A stretch of 64,000 nt of DNA from Limanda limanda (GCF_963576545.1 NC_083645.1:5418930-5482929), one strand, 5' to 3'; shown: positions 9,609-22,055, numbered from the stretch's first letter. Notes: generated from the letters alone by a model not told the origin. Numbers and translations are program-made.

Positions 9609-9902
9609 GGTCCAAAAATGACTTTGGCACAAGGCTACTTCATCCTTTTCTAGGAATCTTCTGCTTATCTGTGTTCCAGGAGGCTTTACTCTGAGCCTCT
9701 TTATGAATTCACACGGTACAAACTGGACGGATTTGTAGCCATTTTCAATGTATCGGTGATCGTTAGAGAGAGGCCAGTGATGCGAAACCATATTTCCCAC
9801 AATGGGTGTGACCAAAGTTTAGCCTCCTTCCTTTTTTGACCGTAGCAAAGGGTCCACTCACCTGATGGGGGAATATACAGGCACCACTGCAGGGAAACAC
9901 CT

Positions 9903-10009
9903 GTACTTGCTCCGGCAGTATATATAATAAATTGGATACGATACAGAGAAGATTAGCATGGCCCCTGCGAAAGGATGACACGCAAATTCGTGAAGCGTTT
10001 CCATATTTT
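9903..10009 (+). ncRNA. U6: U6 snRNA copy 25
   Basis: Loop UCCG, C81; C19T unpairs the base of the 5' stem (G1 with U19 could wobble). Confidence 0.84.
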
Positions 10010-10303
10010 GGTCCAAAAATGACTTTGGCACAAGGCTACTTTCATCCTTTTCTAGGAATCTTCTGCTTATCTGTGTTCCAGGAGGCTTTACTCTGAGCCT
10101 CTTTATGAATTCACAGGTACAAACTGGAAGGATTTGTAGCCATTTTTAATGTATCAGTGATCGTTAGAGCGAGGCCAGTAATGCGAAACCATATTTCCCA
10201 CAATGGGTGTGACCAAAGTTTAGCCTCCTTCCTTTTTTGACCGTAGCAAAGGGTCCACTCACCTGATGGGGGAATATACAGGCACCACTGCAGGGAAAAA
10301 CCT

Positions 10304-10410
10304 GTACTTGCTTCAGCAGTACATATAATAAATTGGATACGATACAGAGAAGATTAGCATGGCCCCTGCGAAAGGATGACACGAAAATTCGTGAAGCGTT
10401 TCCATATTTT
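10304..10410 (+). ncRNA. U6: U6 snRNA copy 26
   Basis: Loop UUCA, A81. Confidence 0.87.
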
Positions 10411-10704
10411 GGTCCAAAAATGACTTTGGCACAAGGCTACTTCATCCATTTCTAGGAATCTTCCGCTTATCTGTGTTCCAGGAGGCTTTACTCTGAGCCT
10501 CTTTATGAATTCACACGGTACAAACTGGACGGATTTGTAGCCATTTTCAATGTATCGGTGATCGTTAGAGAGAGGCCAGTGATGCGAAACCATATTTCCC
10601 ACAATGGGTGTGACCAAAGTTTAGCCTCCTTCCTTTTTTGACCGTAGCAAAGGGTCCACTTACCTGATGGGGGAATATACAGGCACCACTGCATGGAAAC
10701 ACCT

Positions 10705-10811
10705 GTACTTGCTCCGGCAGTACATATAATAAATTGGATACGATACAGAGAAGATTAGCATGGCCCCTGCGAAAGGATGACACGCAAATTCGTGAAGCGT
10801 TTCCATATTTT
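10705..10811 (+). ncRNA. U6: U6 snRNA copy 27
   Basis: Loop UCCG, C81. Confidence 0.87.
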
Positions 10812-11105
10812 GGTCCAAAAATGACTTTGGCACAAGGCTACTTCATCCTTTTCTAGGAATCTTCCGCTTATCTGTGTTCCAGGAGGCTTTACTCTGAGCC
10901 TCTTTATGAATTCACAGGGTACAAACTGGAAGGATTTGTAGCCATTTTCAATGTATCGGTGATCGTTAGAGAGAGGCCAGTGATGCGAAACCATATTTCC
11001 CACAATGGGTGTGACCAAAGTTTAGCCTCCTTCCTTTTTTGACCTTAGCAAAGGGTCCACTCACCTGATGGGGGAATATACAGGCACCACTGCAGGGCAA
11101 CACCT

Positions 11106-11212
11106 GTACTTGCTCCGGCAGTACATATAATAAATTGGATACGATACAGAGAAGATTAGCATGGCCCCTGCGAAAGGATGACACGCAAATTCGTGAAGCG
11201 TTTCCATATTTT
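11106..11212 (+). ncRNA. U6: U6 snRNA copy 28
   Basis: Loop UCCG, C81. Confidence 0.87.
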
Positions 11213-11507
11213 GGTCCAAAAATGACTTTGTCACAAGGCTACTTTCATCCTTTTCTAGGAATCTTCTGCTTATCTGTGTTCCAGGAGGCTTTACTCTGAG
11301 CCTCTTTATGAATTCACACGGTACAAACTGGAAGGATTTGTAGCCATTTTTAATGTATCAGTGATCGTTAGAGCGAGGCCAGTAATGCGAAACCATATTT
11401 CCCACAATGGGTGTGACCAAAGTTTAGCCTCCTTCCTTTTTTGACCGTAGCAAAGGGTCCACTCACCTGATGGGGGAATATACAGGCACCACTGCAGGGA
11501 AAAACCT

Positions 11508-11614
11508 GTACTTGCTTCAGCAGTACATATAATAAATTGGATACGATACAGAGATAATTAGCATGGCCCCTGCGAAAGGATGACACGAAAATTCGTGAAG
11601 TGTTTCCATATTTT
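11508..11614 (+). ncRNA. U6: U6 snRNA copy 29
   Basis: Loop UUCA, A81; A48T, G49A just after ACAGAGA, and C94T. Confidence 0.8.
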
Positions 11615-11908
11615 GGTCCAAAAATGACTTTGGCACAAGGCTACTTCATCCTTTTCTAGGAATCTTCCGCTTATCTGTGTTCCAGGAGGCTTTACTCTGA
11701 GCCTCTTTATGAATTCACACGGTACAAACTGGACGGATTTGTAGCCATTTTCAATGTATCGGTGATCGTTAGAGAGAGGCCAGTGATGCGAAACCATATT
11801 TCCCACAATGGGTGTGACCAAAGTTTAGCCTCCTTCCTTTTTTGACCGTAGCAAAGGGTCCACTCACCTGATGGGGGAATATACAGGCACCACTGCAGGG
11901 AAACACCT

Positions 11909-12015
11909 GTACTTGCTCCGGCAGTACATATAATAAATTGGATACGATACAGAGAAGATTAGCATGGCCCCTGCGAAAGGATGACACGCAAATTCGTGAA
12001 GCGTTTCCATATTTT
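11909..12015 (+). ncRNA. U6: U6 snRNA copy 30
   Basis: Loop UCCG, C81. Confidence 0.87.
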
Positions 12016-12309
12016 GGTCCAAAAATGACTTTGGCACAAGGCTACTTTCATCCTTTTCTAGGAATCTTCTGCTTATCTGTGTTCCAGGAGGCTTTACTCT
12101 GAGCCTCTTTATGAATTCACAGGTACAAACTGGAAGGATTTGTAGCCATTTTTAATGTATCAGTGATCGTTAGAGCGAGGCCAGTAATGCGAAACCATAT
12201 TTCCCACAATGGGTGTGACCAAAGTTTAGCCTCCTTCCTTTTTTGACCGTAGCAAAGGGTCCACTCACCTGATGGGGGAATATACAGGCACCACTGCAGG
12301 GAAAAACCT

Positions 12310-12416
12310 GTACTTGCTTCAGCAGTACATATAATAAATTGGATACGATACAGAGAAGATTAGCATGGCCCCTGCGAAAGGATGACACGAAAATTCGTGA
12401 AGCGTTTCCATATTTT
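12310..12416 (+). ncRNA. U6: U6 snRNA copy 31
   Basis: Loop UUCA, A81. Confidence 0.87.
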
Positions 12417-12710
12417 GGTCCAAAAATGACTTTGGCACAAGGCTACTTCATCCTTTTCTAGGAATCTTCCGCTTATCTGTGTTCCAGGAGGCTTTACTCT
12501 GAGCCTCTTTATGAATTCACACGGTACAAACTGGACGGATTTGTAGCCATTTTCAATGTATCGGTGATCGTTAGAGAGAGGCCAGTGATGCGAAACCATA
12601 TTTCCCACAATGGGTGTGACCAAAGTTTAGCCTCCTTCCTTTTTTGACCGTAGCAAAGGGTCCACTTACCTGATGGGGGAATATACAGGCACCACTGCAG
12701 GGAAACACCT

Positions 12711-12817
12711 GTACTTGCTCCGGCAGTACATATAATAAATTGGATACGATACAGAGAAGATTAGCATGGCCCCTGCGAAAGGATGACATGCAAATTCGTG
12801 AAGCGTTTCCATATTTT
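12711..12817 (+). ncRNA. U6: U6 snRNA copy 32
   Basis: Loop UCCG, C81; C79T creates a perfect ATGCAAAT octamer inside the gene. Confidence 0.83.
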
Positions 12818-13111
12818 GGTCCAAAAATGACTTTGGCACAAGGCTACTTCATCCTTTTCTAGGAATCTTCCGCTTATCTGTGTTCCAGGAGGCTTTACTC
12901 TGAGCCTCTTTATGAATTCACACGGTACAAACTGGAAGGATTTGTAGCCATTTTCAATGTATCGGTGATCGTTAGAGAGAGGCCAGTGATGCGAAACCAT
13001 ATTTCCCAAAATGGGTGTGACCAAAGTTTAGCCTCCTTCCTTTTTTGACCTTAGCAAAGGGTCCACTCACCTGATGGGGGAATATACAGGCACCACTGCA
13101 GGGCAACACCT

Positions 13112-13218
13112 TTACTTGCTCTGGCAGTACATATAATAAATTGGATACGATACAGAGAAGATTAGCATGGCCCCTGCGAAAGGATGACACGCAAATTCGT
13201 GAAGCGTTTCCATATTTT
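13112..13218 (+). ncRNA. U6: U6 snRNA copy 33
   Basis: G1T and loop UCUG, C81; upstream SPH-like site reads CCCAAAATGG. Confidence 0.78.
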
Positions 13219-13513
13219 GGTCCAAAAATGACTTTGTCACAAGGCTACTTTCATCCTTTTCTAGGAATCTTCTGCTTATCTGTGTTCCAGGAGGCTTTAC
13301 TCTGAGCCTCTTTATGAATTCACACGGTACAAACTGGAAGGATTTGTAGCCATTTTTAATGTATCAGTGATCGTTAGAGCGAGGCCAGTAATGCGAAACC
13401 ATATTTCCCACAATGGGTGTGACCAAAGTTTAGCCTCCTTCCTTTTTTGACCGTAGCAAAGGGTCCACTCACCTGATGGGGGAATATACAGGCACCACTG
13501 CAGGGAAAAACCT

Positions 13514-13620
13514 GTACTTGCTTCAGCAGTACATATAATAAATTGGATACGATACAGAGAAGATTAGCATGGCCCCTGCGAAAGGATGACACGAAAATTC
13601 GTGAAGCGTTTCCATATTTT
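13514..13620 (+). ncRNA. U6: U6 snRNA copy 34
   Basis: Loop UUCA, A81. Confidence 0.87.
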
Positions 13621-13916
13621 GGTCCAAAAATGACTTTGGCACAAGGCTACTTCATCCTTTTCTAGGAATCTTCCGCTTATCTGTGTTCCAGGAGGCTTTA
13701 CTCTGAGCCTCTTTATGTATTCACACGGTACAAACTGGACGGATTTGTAGCCATTTTCAATGTATCGGTGATCGTTAGAGAGAGGCCAGTGATGCGAAAC
13801 CATATTTCCCACAATGGGTGTGACCAAAGTTTAGCCTCCTTCCTTTTTTGACCGTAGCAAAGGGTCCACTCACCTTATGGGGGCATATATACAGGCACCA
13901 CTGCAGGGAAAAACCT

Positions 13917-14023
13917 GTACTTTCTTCGGCAGTACATATAATAAATTGGATACGATACAGAGAAGATTAGCATGGCCCCTGCGAAAGGATGACACGCAAA
14001 TTCGTGAAGCGTTTCCATATTTT
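13917..14023 (+). ncRNA. U6: U6 snRNA copy 35
   Basis: Loop UUCG, C81; G7T in the 5' stem; TATATA. Confidence 0.85.
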
Positions 14024-14316
14024 GGTCCAAAAATGACTTTGGCACAAGGCTACTTCATCCATTTCTAGGAATCTTCCGCTTATCTGTTTCCAGGAGGCTT
14101 TACTCTGAGCCTCTTTATGAATTCACACGGTACAAACTGGAAGGATTTGTAGCCATTTTCAATGTATCGGTGATCGTTAGAGAGAGGCCAGTGATGCGAA
14201 ACCATATGTCCCACAATGGGTGTGACCAAAGTTTAGCCTCCTTCCTTTTTTGACCGTAGCAAAGGGTCCACTCACCTGATGGGGGAATATACAGGCACCA
14301 CTGCAGGGAAACACCT

Positions 14317-14423
14317 GTACTTGCTCCGGCAGTACATATAATAAATTGGATACGATACAGAGAAGATTAGCATGGCCCCTGCGAAAGGATGACACGCAAA
14401 TTCGTGAAGCGTTTCCATATTTT
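14317..14423 (+). ncRNA. U6: U6 snRNA copy 36
   Basis: Loop UCCG, C81; SPH-like site reads TGTCCCACAATGG. Confidence 0.87.
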
Positions 14424-14720
14424 GGTCCAAAAATGACTTTGTCACAAGGCTACTTTCATCCTTTTCTAGGAATCTTCTGCTTATCTGTGTTCCAGGAGGC
14501 TTTACTCTGAGCCTCTTTATGTATTCACACGGTACAAACTGGACGGATTTGTAGCCATTTTCAATGTATCGGTGATCGTTAGAGAGAGGCCAGTGATGCG
14601 AAACCATATTTCCCACAATGGGTGTGACCAAAGTTTAGCCTCCTTCCTTTTTTGACCGTAGCAAAGGGTCCACTCACCTTATGGGGGAATATATACAGGC
14701 ACCACTGCAGGGAAAAACCT

Positions 14721-14827
14721 GTACTTTCTTCGGCAGTACATATAATAAATTGGATACGATACAGAGAAGATTAGCATGGCCCCTGCGAAAGGATGACACG
14801 CAAATTCGTGAAGCGTTTCCATATTTT
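14721..14827 (+). ncRNA. U6: U6 snRNA copy 37
   Basis: Loop UUCG, C81; G7T; TATATA. Confidence 0.85.
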
Positions 14828-15120
14828 GGTCCAAAAATGACTTTGGCACAAGGCTACTTCATCCTTTTCTAGGAATCTTCCGCTTATCTGTTTCCAGGAG
14901 GCTTTACTCTGAGCCTCTTTATGAATTCACACGGTACAAACTGGAAGGATTTGTAGCCATTTTCAATGTATCGGTGATCGTTAGAGAGAGGCCAGTGATG
15001 CGAAACCATATGTCCCACAATGGGTGTGACCAAAGTTTAGCCTCCTTCCTTTTTTGACCGTAGCAAAGGGTCCACTCACCTGATGGGGGAATATACAGGC
15101 ACCACTGCAGGGAAACACCT

Positions 15121-15227
15121 GTACTTGCTCCGGCAGTACATATAATAAATTGGATACGATACAGAGAAGATTAGCATGGCCCCTGCGAAAGGATGACACG
15201 CAAATTCGTGAAGCGTTTCCATATTTT
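15121..15227 (+). ncRNA. U6: U6 snRNA copy 38
   Basis: Loop UCCG, C81; SPH-like site as in copy 36. Confidence 0.87.
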
Positions 15228-15521
15228 GGTCCAAAAATGACTTTGTCACAAGGCTACTTTCATCCTTTTCTAGGAATCTTCTGCTTATCTGTGTTCCAGG
15301 AGGCTTTACTCTGAGCCTCTTTATGAATTCACAGGTACAAACTGGCAGGATTTGTAGCCATTTTTAATGTATCAGTGATCGTTAGAGCGAGGCCAGTAAT
15401 GCGAAACCATATTTCCCACAATGGGTGTGACCAAAGTTTAGCCTCCTTCCTTTTTTGACCGTAGCAAAGGGTCCACTCACCTGATGGGGGAATATACAGG
15501 CACCACTGCAGGGAAAAACCT

Positions 15522-15628
15522 GTACTTGCTTCAGCAGTACATATAATAAATTGGATACGATACAGAGAAGATTAGCATGGCCCCTGCGAAAGGATGACAC
15601 GCAAATTCGTGAAGCGTTTCCATATTTT
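15522..15628 (+). ncRNA. U6: U6 snRNA copy 39
   Basis: Loop UUCA with C81, an uncommon combination. Confidence 0.87.
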
Positions 15629-15922
15629 GGTCCAAAAATGACTTTGGCACAAGGCTACTTCATCCTTTTCTAGGAATCTTCCGCTTATCTGTGTTCCAGG
15701 AGGCTTTACTCTGAGCCTCTTTATGAATTCACACGGTACAAACTGGACGGATTTGTAGCCATTTTCAATGTATCGGTGATCGTTAGAGAGAGGCCAGTGA
15801 TGCGAAACCATATTTCCCACAATGGGTGTGACCAAGGTTTAGCCTCCTTCCTTTTTTGACCGTAGCAAAGGGTCCACTCACCTGATGGGGGAATATACAG
15901 GCACCACTGCAGGGAAACACCT

Positions 15923-16029
15923 GTACTTGCTCCGGCAGTACATATAATAAATTGGATACGATACAGAGAAGATTAGCATGGCCCCTGCGAAAGGATGACA
16001 CGCAAATTCGTGAAGCGTTTCCATATTTT
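15923..16029 (+). ncRNA. U6: U6 snRNA copy 40
   Basis: Loop UCCG, C81. Confidence 0.87.
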
Positions 16030-16323
16030 GGTCCAAAAATGACTTTGGCACAAGGCTACTTTCATCCTTTTCTAGGAATCTTCTGCTTATCTGTGTTCCA
16101 GGAGGCTTTACTCTGAGCCTCTTTATGAATTCACAGGTACAAACTGGAAGGATTTGTAGCCATTTTTAATGTATCAGTGATCATTAGAGCGAGGCCAGTA
16201 ATGCGAAACCATATTTCCCACAATGGGTGTGACCAAAGTTTAGCCTCCTTCCTTTTTTGACCGTAGCAAAGGGTCCACTCACCTGATGGGGGAATATACA
16301 GGCACCACTGCAGGGAAAAACCT

Positions 16324-16430
16324 GTACTTGCTTCAGCAGTACATATAATAAATTGGATACGATACAGAGAAGATTAGCATGGCCCCTGCGAAAGGATGAC
16401 ACGAAAATTCGTGAAGCGTTTCCATATTTT
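16324..16430 (+). ncRNA. U6: U6 snRNA copy 41
   Basis: Loop UUCA, A81. Confidence 0.87.
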
Positions 16431-16724
16431 GGTCCAAAAATGACTTTGGCACAAGGCTACTTCATCCTTTTCTAGGAATCTTCCGCTTATCTGTGTTCCA
16501 GGAGGCTTTACTCTGAGCCTCTTTATGAATTCACACGGTACAAACTGAACGGATTTGTAGCCATTTTCAATGTATCGGTGATCGTTAGAGAGAGGCCAGT
16601 GATGCGAAACCATATTTCCCACAATGGGTGTGACCAAAGTTTAGCCTCCTTCCTTTTTTGACCGTAGCAAAGGGTCCACTCACCTGATGGGGGAATATAC
16701 AGGCACCACTGCAGGGAAACACCT

Positions 16725-16831
16725 GTACTTGCTCCGGCAGTACATATAATAAGTTGGATACGATACAGAGAAGATTAGCATGGCCCCTGCGAAAGGATGA
16801 CACGCAAATTCGTGAAGCGTTTCCATATTTT
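16725..16831 (+). ncRNA. U6: U6 snRNA copy 42
   Basis: Loop UCCG, C81; A29G. Likely 5' parent type of copy 65. Confidence 0.86.
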
Positions 16832-17128
16832 GGTCCAAAAATGACTTTGGCACAAGGCTACTTTCATCCTTTTCTAGGAATCTTCCGCTTATCTGTGTTC
16901 CAGGAGGCTTTACTCTGAGCCTCTTTATGAATTCCCACGGTACAAACTGGAAGGATTTGTAGCCATTTTCAATGTATCGGTGATCGTTAGAGAGAGGCCA
17001 GTGATGCGAAACCATATTTCCCACAATGGGTGTGACCAAAGTTTAGCCTCCTTCCTTTTTTGACCGTAGCAAAGGGTCCACTCACCTGATGGGGGAATAT
17101 ATACAGGCACCACTCCAGGGAAAAACCT

Positions 17129-17235
17129 GTACTTGCTTCGGCAGTACATATAATAAATTGGATATGATACAGAGAAGATTAGCATGGCCCCTGCGAAAGG
17201 ATGACACGCAAATTCGTGAAGCGTTTCCATATTTT
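17129..17235 (+). ncRNA. U6: U6 snRNA copy 43
   Basis: Loop UUCG, C81; C37T; TATATA. Likely 3' parent type of copy 65. Confidence 0.86.
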
Positions 17236-17529
17236 GGTCCAAAAATGACTTTGGCACAAGGCTACTTCATCCTTTTCTAGGAATCTTCCGCTTATCTGTG
17301 TTCCAGGAGGCTTTACTCTGAGCCTCTTTATGAATTCACACGGTACAAACTGGACGGATTTGTAGCCATTTTCAATGTATCGGTGATCGTTAGAGAGAGG
17401 CCAGTGATGCGAAACCATATTTCCCACAATGGGTGTGACCAAAGTTTAGCCTCTTTCCTTTTTTGACCGTAGCAAAGGGTCCACTCACCTGATGGGGGAA
17501 TATACAGGCACCACTGCAGGGGAAAACCT

Positions 17530-17636
17530 GTACTTGCTTCGGCAGTACATATAATAAATTGGATAAGACACAGAGAAGATTAGCATGGCCCCTGCGAAAG
17601 GATGGCACGCAAATTCGTGAAGCGTTTCCATATTTT
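17530..17636 (+). ncRNA. U6: U6 snRNA copy 44
   Basis: Loop UUCG, C81; C37A, T40C, A76G; short TATA. Confidence 0.8.
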
Positions 17637-17932
17637 GGTCAAAAAATGACTTTGGCACAAGGCTACTTCATCCTTTTCTAGGAATCTTCCACTTATCTGT
17701 GTTCCAGGAGGCTTTACTCTGAGCCTCTTTATGAATTCACACGGTACAAACTGGACAGATTTGTAGCCATTTTCAATGTATCGGTGATCGTTAGAGAGAG
17801 GCCAGTGATGCGAAACCATATTTCCCACAATGGGTGTGACCAAAGTTTAGCCTCCTTCCTTTTTTGACCGTAGCAAAGGGTCCACTCACCTGATGGGGGA
17901 ATATATACAGGCACCACTCCAGGGGAAAACCT

Positions 17933-18039
17933 GTACTTGCTTCGGCAGTACATATAATAAATTGGATACGATACAGAGAAGATTAGCATGGCCCCTGCGA
18001 AAGGATGACACGAAAATTCGTGAAGCGTTTCCATATTTT
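17933..18039 (+). ncRNA. U6: U6 snRNA copy 45
   Basis: Loop UUCG with A81; TATATA. 3' flank (tttcctcc, tcaagg) is that of copy 68, so the unit is probably a 67/68-type fusion. Confidence 0.85.
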
Positions 18040-18336
18040 GGTCCAAAAATGACTTTGGCACAAGGCTACTTTCCTCCTTTTCAAGGAATCTTCCACTTAT
18101 CTGTGTTCCAGGAGGCTTTACTCTGAGCCTCTTTATGAATTCACAAGGTACAAACTGGACAGATTTGTAGCCATTTTCAATGTATCAGTGATCGTTAGAG
18201 AGAGGCCAGTGATGCGAAACCATATTTCCCACAATGGGTGTGACCAAAGTTTAGCCTCCTTCCTTTTTTGACCGTAGCAAAGGGTCCACTCACCTGATGG
18301 GGGAATATATACAGGCACCACTCCAGGGAAAAACCT

Positions 18337-18443
18337 GTACTTGCTTCGGCAGTACATATAATAAATTGGATACGATACAGAGAAGATTAGCATGGCCCCT
18401 GTGAAAGGATGACACGCAAATTCGTGAAGCGTTTCCATATTTT
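18337..18443 (+). ncRNA. U6: U6 snRNA copy 46
   Basis: Loop UUCG, C81; C66T; TATATA; 2-nt deletion downstream. Confidence 0.84.
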
Positions 18444-18735
18444 GGTCCAAAAATGACTGGCACAAGGCTACTTCATCCTTTTCTAGGAACCTTCCGCTTA
18501 TCTATGTTCCAGGAGGCTTTACTCTGAGCCTCTTTATGAATTCACACGGTACAAACTGGACGGATTTGTAGCCATTTTCAATGTATCGGTGATCGTTAGA
18601 GAGAGGCCAGTGATGCGAAACCATATTTCCCACAATGGGTGTGACCAAAGTTTAGCCTCCTTCCTTTTTTGACCGTAGCAAAGGGTCCACTCACCTGATG
18701 GGGGAATATACAGGCACCACTGCAGGGAAACACCT

Positions 18736-18842
18736 GTACTTGCTCCGGCAGTACATATAATAAATTGGATACGATACAGAGAAGATTAGCATGGCCCCTG
18801 CGAAAAGATGACACGCAAATTCGTGAAGCATTTCCATATTTT
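18736..18842 (+). ncRNA. U6: U6 snRNA copy 47
   Basis: Loop UCCG, C81; G71A and G95A. Confidence 0.81.
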
Positions 18843-19138
18843 GGTCCAAAAATGACTTTGGCACAAGGCTACTTTCATCCTTTTCTAGGAATCTTCCGCT
18901 TATCTGTGTTCCAGGAGGCTTTATTCTGAGCCTCTTTATGAATTCACAGGTACAAACTGGAAGGATTTGTAGCCATTTTTAATGTATCAGTGATCGTTAG
19001 AGTGAGGCCAGTAATGCGAAACCATATTTCCCACAATGGGTGTGACCAAAGTTTAGCCTCCTTCCTTTTTTGACCGTAGCAAAGGGTCCACTCACCTGAT
19101 GGGGGAATATATACAGGCACCACTGCAGGGAAAAACCT

Positions 19139-19245
19139 GTACTTGCTTCGGCAGTACATATAATAAATTGGATACGATACAGAGAAGATTAGCATGGCCC
19201 CTGCGAAAGGATGACACGCAAATTCGTGAAGCGTTTCCATATTTT
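19139..19245 (+). ncRNA. U6: U6 snRNA copy 48
   Basis: Loop UUCG, C81; TATATA. Confidence 0.88.
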
Positions 19246-19539
19246 GGTCCAAAAATGACTTTGGCACAAGGCTACTTCATTCTTTTCTAGGAATCTTCCG
19301 CTTATCTGTGTTCCAGGAGGCTTTACTCTGAGCCTCTTTATGAATTCACACGGTACAAACTGGAAGGATTTGTAGCCATTTTCAATGTATCGGTGATCGT
19401 TAGAGAGAGGCCAGTGATGCGAAACCATATTTCCCACAATGGGTGTGACCAAAGTTTAGCCTCCTTCCTTTTTTGACCGTAGCAAAGGGTCCACTCACCT
19501 GATGGGGGAATATACAGGCACCACTGCAGGGCAACACCT

Positions 19540-19646
19540 GTACTTGCTCCGGCAGTACATATAATAAATTGGATACGATACAGAGAAGATCAGCATGGCC
19601 CCTGCGAAAGGATGACACGCAAATTCGTGAAGCGTTTCCATATTTT
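19540..19646 (+). ncRNA. U6: U6 snRNA copy 49
   Basis: Loop UCCG, C81; T52C. Confidence 0.84.
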
Positions 19647-19942
19647 GGTCCAAAAATGACTTTGTCACAAGGCTACTTTCATCCTTTTCTAGGAATCTTC
19701 TGCTTATCTGTGTTCCAGGAGGCTTTACTCTGAGCCTCTTTATGAATTCACAGGTACAAACTGGAAGGATTTGTAGCCATTTTTAATGTATCAGTGATCG
19801 TTAGAGCGAGGCCAGGAATGCGAAACCATATTTCCCACAATGGATGTGACCAAAGTTTAGCCTCCTTCCTTTTTTGACCGTAGCAAAGGGTCCACTCACC
19901 TGATGGGGGAATATATACAGGCACCACTGCAGGGAAAAACCT

Positions 19943-20049
19943 GTACTTGCTTCGGCAGTACATATAATAAATTGGATACGATACAGAGAAGATTAGCATG
20001 GCCCCTGCGAAAGGATGACACGCAAATTCGTGAAGCGTTTCCATATTTT
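19943..20049 (+). ncRNA. U6: U6 snRNA copy 50
   Basis: Loop UUCG, C81; TATATA; SPH-like site reads CACAATGGATG. Confidence 0.88.
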
Positions 20050-20342
20050 GGTCCAAAAATGACTTTGGCACAAGGCTACTTCATCCTTTTCTAGGAATCT
20101 TCTGCTTATCTGTGTTCCAGGAGGCTTTACTCTGAGCCTCTTTATGAATTCACAGGTACAAACTGGAAGGATTTGTAGCCATTTTTAATGTATCAGTGAT
20201 CGTTAGAGCGAGGCCAGTAATGCGAAACCATATTTCCCACAATGGGTGTGACCAAAGTTTAGCCTCCTTCCTTTTTTGACCGTAGCAAAGGGTCCACTCA
20301 CCTGATGGGGGAATATACAGGCACCACTGCAGGGAAACACCT

Positions 20343-20449
20343 GTACTTGCTCCGGCAGTACATATAATAAATTGGATACGATACAGAGAAGATTAGCATG
20401 GCTCCTGCGAAAGGATGACACGCAAATTCGTGAAGCGTTTCCATATTTT
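20343..20449 (+). ncRNA. U6: U6 snRNA copy 51
   Basis: Loop UCCG, C81; C61T. Confidence 0.84.
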
Positions 20450-20743
20450 GGTCCAAAAATGACTTTGGCACAAGGCTACTTTCATCCTTTTCTAGGAATC
20501 TTCTGCTTATCTGTGTTCCAGGAGGCTTTACTCTGAGCCTCTTTATGAATTCACAGGTACAAACTGGAAGGATATGTAGCCATTTTTAATGTATCAGTGA
20601 TCGTTAGAGCGAGGCCAGTAATGCGAAACCATATTTCCCACAATGGGTGTGACCAAAGTTTAGCCTCCTTCCTTTTTTGACCGTAGCAAAGGGTCCACTC
20701 ACCTGATGGGGGAATATACAGGCACCACTGCAGGGAAAAACCT

Positions 20744-20850
20744 GTACTTGCTTCAGCAGTACATATAATAAATTGGATGCGATACAGAGAAGATTAGCAT
20801 GGCCCCTGCGAAAGGATGACACGAAAATTCGTGAAGCGTTTCCATATTTT
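20744..20850 (+). ncRNA. U6: U6 snRNA copy 52
   Basis: Loop UUCA, A81; A36G. Confidence 0.85.
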
Positions 20851-21144
20851 GGTCCAAAAATGACTTTGGCACAAGGCTACTTCATCCTTTTCTAGGAATC
20901 TTCCGCTTATCTGTGTTCCAGGAGGCTTTACTCTGAGCCTCTTTATGAATTCACACGGTACAAACTGGACGGATTTGTAGCCATTTTCAATGTATCGGTG
21001 ATCGTTAGAGAGAGGCCAGTGATGCGAAACCATATTTCCCACAATGGGTGTGACCAAAGTTTAGCCTCCTTCCTTTTTTGACCGTAGCAAAGGGTCCACT
21101 CACCTGATGGGGGAATAAACAGGCACCACTGCAGGGAAAATCCT

Positions 21145-21251
21145 GTACTTGCTTCAGCAGTACATATAATAAATTGGATACGATACAGAGAAGATTAGCA
21201 TGGCCCCTGCGAAAGGATGACACGAAAATTCGTGAAGCGTTTCCATATTTT
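21145..21251 (+). ncRNA. U6: U6 snRNA copy 53
   Basis: Loop UUCA, A81; TATA region reads AATAAAC. Confidence 0.85.
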
Positions 21252-21547
21252 GGTCCGAAAATGACTTTGGCACAAGGCTACTTCATCCTTTTCTAGGAAT
21301 CTTCCGCTTATCTGTGTTCCAGGAGGCTTTACTCTGAGCCTCTTTATGAATTCACACGGTACAAACTGGACAGATTTGTAGCCATTTTCAATGTATCGGT
21401 GATCGTTAGAGAGAGGCCAGTGATGCGAAACCATATTTCCCACAATGGGTGTGACCAAAGTTTAGCCTCCTTCCTTTTTTGACCGTAGCAAAGGGTCCAC
21501 TCACCTGATGGGGGATTATATACAGGCACCACTGCAGGGAAAAACCT

Positions 21548-21654
21548 GTACTTGCTTCGGCAGTACATATAATAAATTGGATACGATACAGAGAAGATTA
21601 GCATGGCCCCTGCGAAAGGATGACACGCAAATTCGTGAAGCGTTTCCATATTTT
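21548..21654 (+). ncRNA. U6: U6 snRNA copy 54
   Basis: Loop UUCG, C81; TATATA (ATTATATAC). Confidence 0.88.
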
Positions 21655-21948
21655 GGTCCAGAAATGACTTTGGCACAAGGCTACTTCATCCTTTTCTAGG
21701 AATCTTCCGCTTATCTGTGTTCCAGGAGGCTTTACTCTGAGCCTCTTTATGAATTCACACGGTACAACCTGGACGGATTTGTAGCCATTTTCAATGCATC
21801 GGTGATCGTTAGAGAGAGGCCAGTGATGTGAAACCATATTTCCCACAATGGGTGTGACCAAAGTTTAGCCTCCTTCCTTTTTTGACCGTAGCAAAGGGTC
21901 CACTCACCTGATGGGGGAATATACAGGCACCACTGCAGGGCAACACCT

Positions 21949-22055
21949 GTATTTGCTCCGGCAGTACATATAATAAATTGGATACGATACAGAGAAGATT
22001 AGCATGGCCCCTGCGAAAGGATGACACGCAAATTCGTGAAGCGTTTCCATATTTT
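21949..22055 (+). ncRNA. U6: U6 snRNA copy 55
   Basis: Loop UCCG, C81; C4T. Confidence 0.84.

Larger units (their letters stand above)
6425..11070 (+). repeat. Multi-unit repeat, block P copy B
   Basis: Partner of 1-4245, with one additional unit (U6 copy 26). Shared rare variants include G65C (copies 6 and 22), G44A (8 and 24), G32A (2 and 18) and C19T (9 and 25). The left border may lie further left, since copy A runs off the window. Confidence 0.8.
13717..14520 (+). repeat. 804-bp two-unit duplication, copy 1
   Basis: Carries U6 copies 35 and 36. Shares with the next 804 bp the G7T U6, the TATATA box, a shortened ctgtttccagg spacer and a tgtcccacaatgg SPH variant. Confidence 0.75.
14521..15324 (+). 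repeat. 804-bp two-unit duplication, copy 2
   Basis: Carries U6 copies 37 and 38 and directly follows its partner. The same two-unit type reappears at the right edge of the window (copies 149-151). Confidence 0.75.
15310..18608 (+). repeat. 9.2-kb higher-order repeat, partial copy 0
   Basis: Units 39-46 correspond to the last units of the following copy (60-69). Unit 43 is present here, but its partners in the later copies are replaced by the fused unit 65/84. Unit 45 here looks like a fusion of the partners of units 67 and 68. Unit 46 has lost two bases downstream of U6. The left border is approximate. Confidence 0.75.
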
